A stretch of 64,000 nucleotides of DNA from assembly GCF_004114955.1 (NCBI RefSeq), contig NZ_CP030053.1, forward strand, positions 2,170,001 to 2,234,000. The letters are read 5' to 3'. Below, piece after piece: positions 1 through 8,700 of this stretch. Below the pieces are notes generated by a model. That model did no database searches and was not told the origin of the DNA. It was given only the letters and a program-made list of their open reading frames with translations. Each line of letters starts with the position of its first letter. The first letter of the stretch is position 1. The translations under genes were made by a program, and so were the position numbers. Source of the stretch: Bradyrhizobium guangzhouense. GTDB lineage: Bacteria; Pseudomonadota; Alphaproteobacteria; Rhizobiales; Xanthobacteraceae.

Positions 1-1
1 C

Positions 2-823
2 GACTACACCTCGGTCTCGCGGCTGAAGCTCTGTCAGATCGAAGTCAGCCAGCATCGCATCGCGCACACGCTCGCGCGCGCCAAGGCCAACGAGCACCCG
101 TACATCAAGATTCATTTCCAGACCTATGGCGTGTCCTACTTCGAACAGGAAGGCCGCCACATCGAGCTGAATCCGGGCGACATCATCGCCTATGACGTCT
201 CCTGTCCTCACTCGATCATCAGCCCTGCTTTCACACGCCATGACGTGGTGATCGTGCCGAAGGCCCTGCTGCGCGATCGTGGCTTCCCGTCACAGCGCAT
301 GCCGGCCTGCAAGCTCTCGGCAAAGATCGGAACGGGGCGAATCGCCCACGACTTCGTCCATGCCACGTTCGACGAGGCGGCGAAGCTGTCGGCCAACAGC
401 GCGGTCGGTGTTGCCGATTCGCTGATCGACCTGCTGCTGCTGCCGCTGCGCGAAGCCGACACGATGTTCGATCGGGTCGGGCCCGAGGCGATGTACGTGC
501 GTGCCCAATTCTTCATCCGCGAACATTTGCGCGATCCGGATCTGTGCATCGACCAGATCTCCGCCGAGCTCGGCTGCTCCAAGCGTTATCTGCACATGCT
601 GTTCTCGGAGCGCGGCACCACGGTGAGCGACTACATCTGGCAGGCACGCCTGCAGAATTGCCGGCAGGAACTTGAGGCTCACGGCGGCAAGACCATCACC
701 GATGTCGCATTCTCCTGGGGCTTCTCCAGCTCATCGCATTTCAGCCGCGTATTCCGGAAATATTTCGGCGTGGTGCCGTCCTCGATCCACAAGGCACAGC
801 AGGGCGCGGTGGACGAAACCTAG
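2..823 (+). CDS. AraC-family transcriptional regulator (5' end outside window)
   Basis: The reading frame is open from the left edge, so the true start lies upstream and only the C-terminal 273 or so residues are visible. The N-terminal part looks like the cupin-like sensor half of AraC regulators with an AraC-binding-like domain (NPGDIIAYD, then a run of beta-strand-like sequence). The last 100 residues form a double helix-turn-helix: DQISAELGCSKRYLHMLF is the first recognition unit and DVAFSWGFSSSSHFSRVFRK the second, the usual AraC signature. It ends 14 bases before the convergent stop of the next gene. Its target is unknown. It is near the PQQ dehydrogenase genes but separated from them by a convergent gene, so a regulatory link is only a possibility. 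Confidence 0.9.
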   Translation, partial: DYTSVSRLKLCQIEVSQHRIAHTLARAKANEHPYIKIHFQTYGVSYFEQEGRHIELNPGDIIAYDVSCPHSIISPAFTRHDVVIVPKALLRDRGFPSQRMPACKLSAKIGTGRIAHDFVHATFDEAAKLSANSAVGVADSLIDLLLLPLREADTMFDRVGPEAMYVRAQFFIREHLRDPDLCIDQISAELGCSKRYLHMLFSERGTTVSDYIWQARLQNCRQELEAHGGKTITDVAFSWGFSSSSHFSRVFRKYFGVVPSSIHKAQQGAVDET

Positions 824-836
824 GCGGGTCTGCTGC

Positions 837-1262
837 TTAACTCGAGGTAGCTACGTAGGGAATGCTGGTCACGAGCGCCGCGACCAGCGTTGCGTTGCAG
901 AGCATGCCGCTCCAATGCAGTTGACGTAGTCGACGAACGGCATCGGGATCGCCGGCATCCCTGGCGCTGAGCTCGTCGTCCATCCGTCGCATGAACCAGC
1001 CGCGCCCCCGGATCGCGAGGGTCGCGATCAAGCCGATGCCCATGGCAAACAGCGGCCGACCAGCGACGAGGAAAGCCACGGTCGCAAGGACACCGGTCAC
1101 GGCAATCATTCGGAATTGGATGTTGAACATCCCGCGCAGCAACTGCGTGACGGGCGGAATGTCGAGCTTCACCAGCAGGAATGCGGGCGAGGCCAGCAGG
1201 AAATAGCCCATCGGAAAGAGCAGGATGACCAGGGCGGCGATGGCGACGGCATCGGGTTTCAT
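837..1262 (-). CDS. Hypothetical integral membrane protein
   Basis: A 141-residue protein not recognised as a named family. It starts with a long hydrophobic stretch (residues about 6-33), followed by two further hydrophobic segments around 50-68 and 70-86, then a charged soluble region (RRMDDELSARDAGDPDAVRRL) and a last hydrophobic segment near residues 118-137. Three or four membrane helices are likely. ATG start at 1262. It stands alone, convergent with the AraC-type regulator and about 300 bases from the next gene on the same strand. Codon use and GC look like the neighbours. No function can be given. Confidence 0.7.
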   Translation of the reverse strand: MKPDAVAIAALVILLFPMGYFLLASPAFLLVKLDIPPVTQLLRGMFNIQFRMIAVTGVLATVAFLVAGRPLFAMGIGLIATLAIRGRGWFMRRMDDELSARDAGDPDAVRRLRQLHWSGMLCNATLVAALVTSIPYVATSS

Positions 1263-1415
1263 GCGCTCGGCCTTTCTTGCCCGGAGCAGAGAGGGGCGCC
1301 CGGCGACAGCGCGTGATCATAGCCGGCCAATGTGCTTGTGACACCAGGCTTTGTCGGATGCGCAGGGGCAAGCCGCCTGACTTCGGTGCGCGAGCTGACA
1401 TCTTGCCTCACTCAC

Positions 1416-1518
1416 GCTGTCATCGCCCGGCTTGACCGGGCGATCAGTACTCCGAGGCGGCAGGGATTGACCCGACAGGCCGCGGCGTACTGGATGCCCC
1501 GCCTACGCGGGGCATGAC
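1416..1518. repeat. Dispersed palindromic intergenic repeat, copy 1
   Basis: This segment matches 51554-51659 over about 100 bases. Shared parts are a left hairpin (ATCGCCCG...CGGGCGAT), a spacer ending in GCCGCGGCGTACTGGAT, and a right hairpin (GCCCCGCCTACGCGGGGC, followed by ATGAC). Each copy is flanked by non-coding DNA. The two-hairpin layout is typical of rhizobial intergenic palindromic elements. It fills the gap between the membrane-protein gene and the binding-protein gene at 1559; nothing else is evident in 1263-1558. Confidence 0.8.
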
Positions 1519-1558
1519 ACGGGAGAGCGGCGCTGCATGGCGCCTCTGCATGACGTCC

Positions 1559-2509
1559 TCACCGCTGAATGATCTTCGTCCAGACATCGCCGAGGATCGC
1601 GGGCTCGCGCGGCGGCAGATAGGTGAGGCCGGCCTGCTTGCCGAATTCGGCGATCCTGCCCTCGGCGGCTAGATCCGTCAGCGCCGTGTTGACGCCCTCG
1701 ATCAAGGCGGGATCGCCGTCGAGCCCGACATAGCCGCGATTGGCGCCGATCGGATAATAATAGCCGGAGGCGGTGATGGCGGTGTCAGGATGCGCGGCGC
1801 GATGGGCGTCGTAGCGGGCAAGGTCGATCAGGGTCGCGTCATAATCGCCACGATTGAGCGCGCCCAGGAGGTCGTCGCGGCCGGGAACGAGATGGGTGAT
1901 ATTGTCGATCAGCTTTCCCTTGTCGAACGTCATGAGGATGGCGTCGCCGAGAGAGCCGCTTTCGATCGCGAGGCGAAGCCCGGCGAGATCGCCGATATCG
2001 GCAACCTTGCGCTCGCGCGCCTTCGGCCCAAGGACCACCGTCATCGGCGAATAAACGTAAGGCTTGGTCGGCGCCAGCACGCCGAGTGCGACGCGGCGGC
2101 GATGGTCGTCACGCGTGGCGCCGGAGAAATCCGGCAGGCGCGCCGTCTTCATGCCGGGCTTGACCAGCGCATCCGTCGTCAACGCGTAGCCGCCGACGAG
2201 TGAGCAGCGGCCGTCGGACAGCAACGCATTGGCCTCGAGCTGCGGGCTCGAATCCTCATCCAGCTTGCTCTCGAACCATTGGATCCTGAGCTGCCGCCCC
2301 ATCCGCTCCGCGATCGCCTGCGCCAGCAGCACGTCGAAGCCCGAATCCGGCTTGCCCTTGCGATGCGCCGAGAGCGGCGGGCGATCCTCGTCGAGACAGA
2401 TGGCGAGGGGTTCGGCCGCCCAGGCTGGCGTCCAAGCCGCTGTCCAGGCCGCCGTCGCCGGAGTTGCGAGCATCGTCAGCAGCGCGAGCGCCGCAAGCCG
2501 GTCCCTCAT
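1559..2509 (-). CDS. Quinoprotein-associated periplasmic substrate-binding protein (SBP family 3)
   Basis: A 316-residue exported protein with an N-terminal signal peptide (MRDRLAALALLTMLATPATA and on to about residue 31). The mature part has the layout of family-3 solute-binding proteins: an early ICLDEDRPPLSAH segment, SGFDVLLAQAIAERMG, a middle GLRLAIESGS segment and a late GDYDATLIDLARYD segment. No matching permease or ATPase is adjacent. Instead it is last in a three-gene set after a PQQ dehydrogenase and a cytochrome c, which is the xoxF-xoxG-xoxJ order of lanthanide methanol dehydrogenase operons. Its start overlaps the cytochrome stop (ATGA, 2506-2509), so the two are translationally coupled. 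By analogy with MxaJ/XoxJ it may help maturation or activation of the dehydrogenase. A more canonical MxaJ/XoxJ relative lies at 15730, so this one is the divergent copy. Confidence 0.75.
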   Translation of the reverse strand: MRDRLAALALLTMLATPATAAWTAAWTPAWAAEPLAICLDEDRPPLSAHRKGKPDSGFDVLLAQAIAERMGRQLRIQWFESKLDEDSSPQLEANALLSDGRCSLVGGYALTTDALVKPGMKTARLPDFSGATRDDHRRRVALGVLAPTKPYVYSPMTVVLGPKARERKVADIGDLAGLRLAIESGSLGDAILMTFDKGKLIDNITHLVPGRDDLLGALNRGDYDATLIDLARYDAHRAAHPDTAITASGYYYPIGANRGYVGLDGDPALIEGVNTALTDLAAEGRIAEFGKQAGLTYLPPREPAILGDVWTKIIQR

Positions 2510-2859
2510 GGCTTCCTCCGGCTCGAGATGAAGGCCCAGAGATCGCCGATGTCATCGTCGTTCAGGATATCGCCCCAGGGCGGCATCCTGTTGTTCTTGC
2601 CGTTCTTCACGGTGGTGACGAAGCGCGTCTTGTCATCAGGGAAGGCGCGCAGATCAGGCGTGATGGTGCCGGAGTTCATCAAATTGGGGCCGTGGCAGTG
2701 CGAGCATTTTTCGGCATAGGTCGACTTGCCGTGGTCGATCTGCGCCTGCAGCGGATTGCCGTTCGAATCATCCGCGGCACGAACGGTCGCCGCAAGCGCG
2801 ACCGTCAGCACCGCGACGGTGGCGAGGATCGCCACCGTCTTGTGAGATATGTGCCTCAA
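2506..2859 (-). CDS. Periplasmic c-type cytochrome, likely electron acceptor of the PQQ dehydrogenase
   Basis: A 117-residue protein with an N-terminal signal segment (residues about 7-29) and one haem-binding motif CSHCH at residues 52-56. A downstream Met at about 92 in the NRMPPWG segment is the likely sixth haem ligand. It is shorter than typical XoxG/MxaG cytochromes. The start is a TTG at 2859, 12 bases after the dehydrogenase stop; a GTG at 2835 is an alternative. It overlaps the next gene by four bases. Position directly after a PQQ dehydrogenase argues that it takes electrons from that enzyme, the XoxG role. The motif is seen; the partner is inferred. Confidence 0.85.
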   Translation of the reverse strand: MRHISHKTVAILATVAVLTVALAATVRAADDSNGNPLQAQIDHGKSTYAEKCSHCHGPNLMNSGTITPDLRAFPDDKTRFVTTVKNGKNNRMPPWGDILNDDDIGDLWAFISSRRKP

Positions 2860-2871
2860 AATGTCTCGCCG

Positions 2872-4536
2872 TTACTGCTTCACCGCAAAGACCCACAGCG
2901 AGCCGCCGGGCGGCACCTTGGCCAGCCGTTCGTCGCCGGAGAACAGCGAGTAGACGCCGCCGTAGCCAGACGTGACGGCGACATATTGCACGCCGTCCTG
3001 CTGCCAGGTCACCGGCTGTCCCTCGATGCCGGAGCCGGTCTGGAACTGCCAGAGCTTCTTGCCGGTGTCGGCATCGAAGGCCTCGAACTCGCCGGTCAGC
3101 GCACCCGTGAACACGACGCCGCCCGCCGTCGACAGCACGCCGGAGAAGCGCGGAATGTCGCTGGCCGCCTCCCACTTCGCCTTGCCGGTCATCGGATCGA
3201 TCGCCTTCAGATGGCCGCGCGCACCGTCACCCCACTCCCAGGGATCGGTCAGGTCCATGCCGAGATACCATTCACCCTGCTTGAAGGTGACGGGCTCCGA
3301 CTTGTACTTGCCGCCGAAGGCGAGCGTGTTGGCGTAGGCAAGGCCCGTCTGCGGGTTGAACGACATCGGCTCCCAGTTCTTGCCGCCGAGGATCGACGGA
3401 TAGACGGTGACCTTCTTGCCGTCGCGAGCATCCTTGACGACGTCGGTCTCGATCGGCTTGCCCGTCTTCAGGTCGACGCCGGTCGCCCAATTCACCTTCA
3501 CGTAAGGATTGGCGGCGAGCAACTTCCCGTTGGTGCGGTCGAGCACGTAGAAGAAGCCGTTGCGGTTGGCGTCCATCAGCACCTTGGTCGGCTTGCCCTC
3601 GACATTCATGTCGGCGAGGACCATCTCGGCCACCGCGTCATAGTCGAACGGATTGTTCGGCGAGAACTGGTAGTGCCACTTGATCTTGCCGGTCTTGGGA
3701 TCCATCGCCAGCACGGAGCAAGTGTAGAGATTGTCGCCGGGACGCACGGCCGCGTTGAACGGGCCGGGATTGCCGATGCCCCAATACACGGTGTTCAGCT
3801 CGGGATCATAGGACCCCGTGATCCAGGTCGAGCCGCCGCCGAGCTTCCAGGTGTCGCCCTTCCAGGTGTCGCCGCCGGGCTCGTCCGGCGAGGGGATCGA
3901 GTGGGTGCGCCAGAGGTGCTTGCCCGTTGCCGGATCCCAGCCGTCGATGAAGCCGCGGGTGCCGAATTCGGCACCGGAAATGCCGGTGATGACGACGCCG
4001 TCGGCGACCAGCGGAGCGACCGTCATCGAGTAGCCTTCCTTGATGTCGGCCGCCTTCTGTCGCCACAGCTCCTTGCCGTCCTTGATGTCGATTGCAATCA
4101 CGTTGGCATCGAGCGTGGTGCGGAACAGCTTGCCGTCGAACAGTGCGCCGCCGCGGTTGATGATGCCGCAGCAGACGATGCGCGGGGTCTCTGCCGGATA
4201 TTCGATCTTGGATTTCCAGATCTGCTTGCCGGTCTTGGCGTCCACCGCCATGGTCGCGTTGTGAGAGGTCACGTAGATCACGCCCTGATACACCAGCGGC
4301 TGCGATTCCTCGCTGCGATCGTCGTTGAGGGAGTAGTTCCAGACCGGGACGAGATTCTTGATCGTATCCCTGTTGATCTGGTTCAGCGTCGAGAAGCGCT
4401 GAAGATTGTAGCCCATGCCGTAGTTGAGAACGTTCGACGTATCGGTTGCGCCCTTGACCAGTTGATCGGTCGTCTGTGCGCTCGCAACCGAGCATGCGGA
4501 TATGACGAGGCTCGCGGCCATCGCAAAGCGTTTCAT
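2872..4536 (-). CDS. PQQ-dependent alcohol dehydrogenase, lanthanide-type signature
   Basis: A 554-residue exported quinoprotein of the methanol/ethanol dehydrogenase family, with a signal peptide ending near residue 20 (SACSVASAQ). Repeated tryptophan-docking segments (AVDAKTGKQIWKSKIE, AIDIKDGKELWRQ, DADTGKKLWQF) show the eight-bladed propeller. Adjacent cysteines at 122-123 give the vicinal disulfide that stacks on PQQ. Metal-site residues are present: Glu190 in SGAEFG, Asn256 in GIGNPGP and catalytic Asp298. Asp300, two residues after the catalytic Asp (Asp-Tyr-Asp), is the extra ligand found in lanthanide-dependent XoxF/ExaF enzymes and absent from calcium-dependent MxaF. At 554 residues it is shorter than typical XoxF (about 600), so it may belong to another lanthanide clade and the alcohol substrate is open. 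It heads an operon with cytochrome and binding-protein genes and is divergent from a lanmodulin-like gene. Confidence 0.9.
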   Translation of the reverse strand: MKRFAMAASLVISACSVASAQTTDQLVKGATDTSNVLNYGMGYNLQRFSTLNQINRDTIKNLVPVWNYSLNDDRSEESQPLVYQGVIYVTSHNATMAVDAKTGKQIWKSKIEYPAETPRIVCCGIINRGGALFDGKLFRTTLDANVIAIDIKDGKELWRQKAADIKEGYSMTVAPLVADGVVITGISGAEFGTRGFIDGWDPATGKHLWRTHSIPSPDEPGGDTWKGDTWKLGGGSTWITGSYDPELNTVYWGIGNPGPFNAAVRPGDNLYTCSVLAMDPKTGKIKWHYQFSPNNPFDYDAVAEMVLADMNVEGKPTKVLMDANRNGFFYVLDRTNGKLLAANPYVKVNWATGVDLKTGKPIETDVVKDARDGKKVTVYPSILGGKNWEPMSFNPQTGLAYANTLAFGGKYKSEPVTFKQGEWYLGMDLTDPWEWGDGARGHLKAIDPMTGKAKWEAASDIPRFSGVLSTAGGVVFTGALTGEFEAFDADTGKKLWQFQTGSGIEGQPVTWQQDGVQYVAVTSGYGGVYSLFSGDERLAKVPPGGSLWVFAVKQ

Positions 4537-4874
4537 CCGTTCCTCCCAATATGCGCGCCTTTTGACGCTGCGATCGCAACACTCTGTCGGAAAGCAAAAC
4601 AGGTCAATACGAAAGTCGAAAGCACGCTACCGATATGTTGGATTCCAGACGCGGTCACCTGGAGGAAACTGACGAACAAACTCCGACTTGCGCGCAGACG
4701 CTGAAAAAATTCCGCGGCATGATGCAAGGCCTGCGATGAGCGGTCGCCTGGACAGTCCCGGTTCTGCCGGTTGTGCAGTGCGCACGTTGCAATTGCGGAC
4801 TTGAACTGCGGCCGTCTTGCCGACTTATGTTGTCGCGAGCCCGGCGAATCGGGCCCTTGGTCAGGGAGGTCAGA
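4537..4874. promoter_or_regulatory. Divergent intergenic region between the PQQ dehydrogenase and lanmodulin-like genes
   Basis: These 338 bases hold the upstream regions of both genes. A good ribosome binding site (AGGGAGG, about 4863-4869) precedes the lanmodulin-like ATG at 4875 and supports that start over an earlier in-frame start at 4773. I could not assign promoters with confidence. No clear palindromic operator was seen. No other gene is evident here. Confidence 0.5.
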
Positions 4875-5267
4875 ATGATATCGCGTCGCTCAGTTGCACT
4901 TGCGCTCACGCTCACTGCGCTGTCCGGTCCGGCCTGGTCGGCCTCCGGCACCGCCGTCAAAATGTTCGACACCGACAATGACGGCACGCTCGATCTGGCC
5001 GAGGTGAAGAAGGCCGCAGCCGCGCTGTTCGCCAAGCTCGATCCGGACCATGATGGCACGCTCGATGTACGCGAACTGCGCGGACGGTTAACGGCGAAAG
5101 AACTCGCCGCCGCGGACCCCGATCACGACGGCACGCTGACGCTCGATGAATATCTCGCCGTTGTGGAGCAGCGCTTCAATGCGGCGAATCCCGACAAGGA
5201 CGGCACGCTCGACGCCAAGGAGCTGCATTCGCGTGCAGGTCGCGCATTGCTGCAATTGTTGCGCTGA
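4875..5267 (+). CDS. lanM: Lanmodulin-like periplasmic lanthanide-binding EF-hand protein
   Basis: A 130-residue exported protein; signal peptide to about residue 22 (WSAS). Four 12-residue EF loops lie at 32-43, 56-67, 81-92 and 105-116, separated by only 12, 13 and 12 residues. Ordinary EF-hand pairs have about 25. This close spacing and a proline at loop position 2 in EF2-EF4 are hallmarks of lanmodulin, the picomolar lanthanide binder of Methylorubrum. EF4 begins with Asn, as in the Methylorubrum protein, and the C-terminus after EF4 (ELHSRAGRALLQLLR) also resembles it. Departures: EF1 has Thr at position 2, EF3 has Thr at position 9, and EF2 and EF3 carry His at position 4. Start chosen at 4875 because of the strong ribosome binding site and clean signal peptide. 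Divergence from a lanthanide-type PQQ dehydrogenase supports a role in lanthanide binding. Biochemistry is inferred. Confidence 0.88.
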   Translation: MISRRSVALALTLTALSGPAWSASGTAVKMFDTDNDGTLDLAEVKKAAAALFAKLDPDHDGTLDVRELRGRLTAKELAAADPDHDGTLTLDEYLAVVEQRFNAANPDKDGTLDAKELHSRAGRALLQLLR

Positions 5268-5438
5268 GGTCGTCAGCGCTTGACTGGGAGCGAAGACGAT
5301 TTGCCCGAGAGTGAAATTTGCGCGTGTTATTCGATACTTCGCGGTGTTTGCGGTCCGATTCCAGACTTGCGCTGTGCTTGAGGCAGCCCTAGGTTTTGCC
5401 CGGCGCGATGTCGCGCTCAATACTTGGGGAGACCCCGA

Positions 5439-5519
5439 ATGGCCTGGAAAGCTCCGAAGATCGTCGAAGTGCCGGTCGGCATGGAAATCAACATGTACGC
5501 CTGCGCAGCGCGCAAGTAA
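5439..5519 (+). CDS. pqqA: PqqA, precursor peptide of pyrroloquinoline quinone
   Basis: A 26-residue peptide starting MAWKAPKIVEV and ending in MYACAARK. It contains the invariant Glu-x-x-x-Tyr pair of PqqA (Glu16 and Tyr20), the residues crosslinked by PqqE and trimmed into PQQ. A purine-rich ribosome binding site (GGGGAGA, 5426-5432) sits just upstream. A weak sigma-70-like pair (TTGCGC, 17 bases, TAGGTT) lies about 50-80 bases before the start. No pqqB, C, D or E gene is nearby, so this is an isolated copy between the lanmodulin-like gene and an RND pump. A stable hairpin follows 13 bases after the stop. The peptide is too small for usual gene finders, but the motif is clear. Confidence 0.9.
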   Translation: MAWKAPKIVEVPVGMEINMYACAARK

Positions 5520-5532
5520 GACTGACGACCTG

Positions 5533-5568
5533 CCACGGCTTCGATCGCAGATGCCCTCGAAGCCGTGG
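5533..5568 (+). terminator. Perfect 12-bp hairpin after pqqA
   Basis: CCACGGCTTCGA at 5533-5544 pairs exactly with TCGAAGCCGTGG at 5557-5568, leaving a 12-base loop. No T-run follows, so it may be a transcript-stabilising or attenuating structure rather than an intrinsic terminator. In many pqq operons pqqA is expressed far above the following genes, and such a hairpin would protect a short pqqA message. Confidence 0.6.
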
Positions 5569-5715
5569 TAGTGTCGGAATTGCGGTCGCGCCCCGTCATG
5601 TGGCTCGCGCCGACCTGCCATTCATGAAAAGCCACGTCTGATCGAGCTTGGGCTCGGTCCTCTCCCGCCAAATACGTCCTGCGTTTTCCGCGCTCCGCCT
5701 TTCGCCGGCACCCGG

Positions 5716-8700
5716 TCAGTGTGGCTGCGTTTGAAGCTGCGTATCGTCGTGCTTCTGCGCCCCATCGGGATGGTTCTTGAAACGCGCATATCGAAGCGCC
5801 AGGGTCGGCAGGACCAACAGACTAAGCGCCATCGACGTCATCAATCCTCCGAGGATGACGATCGCCATGGGTCCCTCGATTTCACGTCCGGGCTCTCCCG
5901 CGCCGATCGCGAGTGGCAGCAATCCCAGGCCTGTGACAAGGGACGTCATCAGAATCGGAACGAGGCGGTCAGCCGCGCCTTCGATCGCGGTATCGAGGTC
6001 CCAGACGCGACCATCGACCAGGACGAGATGTTCGTAGTGAGAGATGATGAGGATGGAGTTGCGCAGCGTGATCCCGAACAGCGTGACAAAGCCGACCATC
6101 GATCCGAGCGAAAGCAGGCCACCCGTCAGCGCCAAGGCGAACACTCCGCCGACGAAGGCAAATGGCAAGTTGATCATGACCAGCAACAGATTGCGCCAAT
6201 GGCCGGTGACCATGGCAAGGAGAATGATGATGCCCGTTCCGGCCAGCAGGAAGTTGACGATGAGATCGCGCCGAGACCGGGCCTGGGCCTCGGCGGCTCC
6301 GGCAAATTCGAGGCGGGCACCGGTCGGTAGCGTGACCTCACGAGCCAGTTTTCGTTTGGCGGCCGCCACGAAGGATTCGAGGTCGCGTCCGTTGACATTC
6401 GACGTGACCGTCTGAACGCGCTGCGCGTTCTGGTGCTGGATTTGATACCGTCCGGAGGTTTCGTAGACGTCGGCGATCTGCTTGAGCAGAATGTAGGCTC
6501 CGCTCGGCGTGCGCACCGGCAAGTCTCCGATCTGGGTGAGCCGCGCTCGGACATGCGCATCGAGAATCACGATCACATTGAAGACGGCATTGCCTTCGTA
6601 TCCCTGTCCGACGATGTCGCCCTGATAGGCCGTGCGCACCAGCTCGAGCACCTCGACCGCATCGAGCCCCCAACGTTGCAGATCGGTCGGGCGAAGCGTC
6701 ACATTGACCTGCGGCATGCCCGGCGGAGTTCGCCGCTGCACGTCGGCCGCGCCGCCGACCTCGTCGAGTTCGCGCGCGACGTCGCGCGCGGCGCGGTCGA
6801 GTGAGTCGAGATCAGGCCCATAGATGTTGATGACGACAGCTGCGCTGAAGCCAGAGACGGTCTCTTCCACGCGCTCCGTCAGATAGGTCTTGCTGGAGAA
6901 AGAAATTCCCGGGAAGTCGGCCAGAGCTGCCCTGATGCGTGCTTCGGCTTCGGATTGCTGCCGGCCCGAGAGCTCCGGTTCCAGATCGACCTCAAACTCG
7001 CTGGAGTGCGGACCAACGGTGTCGATGCCGGCCTCGGCCCGTCCTGCATGCTGCGCGACCCTGCGGATGCCGGGGATATGTTGCAGCGCGTCCGTCATCA
7101 GTTTCCCGATGCGAAGGGATTCGTCGAGCGAGGTCCCGGGAATCGCCGAGACGTGCAAGATCAGATGGCCTTCACGCAGATCCGGCAGGAAGGTTCCGCC
7201 GAAGAAGGGCAACATCGCTGCGCCGGCGATCGTGATAGCCGCGGCGGCCGCCATCACGAGCTTCGGAAAACGGCCGATATGACGCAGCAGGGCCTGGTAA
7301 TGGCGACGCGACCATCGCACCGCAGGCGGTTCATGCAGGCGCTCCGTGTTGCTTCTGCCGACGAGGAGCAGCATGGAGAGCGCCGGCGTCACCGTGAGGG
7401 CGACCGCGAGCGAGGCGATCACGGCGAGGATGTAAGCGATACCCAGGGGGGCGAACAGGCGGCCGGCAATGCCGGAAAGGGCCAAAACCGGAAAGAAGAC
7501 CAGCAACACCGCAAACGTCGCATAAGCGACCGCGGTGCGCACCTCGAGGAAGGCGTCGAGCACGACGCGAGGCTCGGGCCTCGGCACTGTCGCCCGACGA
7601 TTTTCGCGCAACCGGCGCACGACGTTTTCGACACCGATGACGGCATCATCGACGACCTCGCCGATCGCGATCGCGAGGCCGCCCAGAGTCATCGTGTTCA
7701 GAGTCTCGCCCATCCATTGCAACGCGAGTACGGCCGCTATCAATGACAGGGGGATAGCAGTGCAACTGATGATCGAGGTGCGCCAGTCGAACAAGAAGAG
7801 AAAAAGGACGACGACGACCAGCGCCCCGCCGATCAACAGGGCGTTGAGGACGTTCTTCGTTGCGGCGTCGATGAAGCTGGCGGGACGAAATATGTCCGCA
7901 TATAGCTTGACGTTGTCGGCCTCGAGGCCGGGACGCAGCTCCTGCAGCGCGGCTTCGGCGCGCGTGGTGATCTCTCGTGTATTCGCGCCATATTGCTGGC
8001 TGACCATGAGCATGATGCCAGGTGCGCCGTCAATGAGGGCGGCGCCGATCGGCGGTTCGGGAGCGGTTACGACAGTGGCGACGTCGCCGAGGACGACGCT
8101 GGCGCCGCCTTCGTGCAGAAGGACGGTGCGGGCAAGTTGGTCGGGCGTCAGTGACTGGCCCTGGGTTTGCAGCGTGATGCGCTGATTGGCGGTGTCGATG
8201 AACCCGGCGCCGCGCACGCCTGTGGCCTTACGCGCGGCGGCCAGCACATCGTTCATGCCGACGCGAAAGCGGATCAGGTCATCCGGACGGACCTGAACCT
8301 GCAAAGACCTGACGTCCTTGCCGTAAGTCGAGACTTGCGCCACGCCCGGCACGGCCAGCAGCCGTCGTGCCACGGTCCAGTCCGCGATGGTGCGCAGATC
8401 CATCAGCGATCGCTTGTCGGACGTCAAGCCGATGACCAGTACCGTGCCGGCAAGTGGGGTCAATGGCGTCATCGACGGCGGTTGAACGCCTTGCGGCAGT
8501 CGCGCGGCGACGACCGCGAGACGTTCCGTCACCAATTGTCGCGCCCGGTAGATATCGCTGCGCGGCTGGAAGACGACGGTTACGACCGAGAGGCCCTGGA
8601 TCGATGACGACCGCAGACTCTCGACGCCGGCCAGGCCGTTGATCGAAGTCTCGATCGGCTGCGTGACCAGGATCTCGACGTGCTCCGGGCTGAGGCCGGG

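Noticed and set aside
2464..4704. 746-codon open frame antisense to the PQQ dehydrogenase
   Set aside because: It is the complement of a high-GC coding region with strong wobble bias and has no domain or signal peptide; the opposite strand carries unmistakable quinoprotein motifs.
4801..4860. Possible -35/-10 pair (TTGAAC and TATGTT) before the lanmodulin-like gene
   Set aside because: Spacing of 19 bases is long and the match is weak; several equally weak pairs exist, so no promoter is called.
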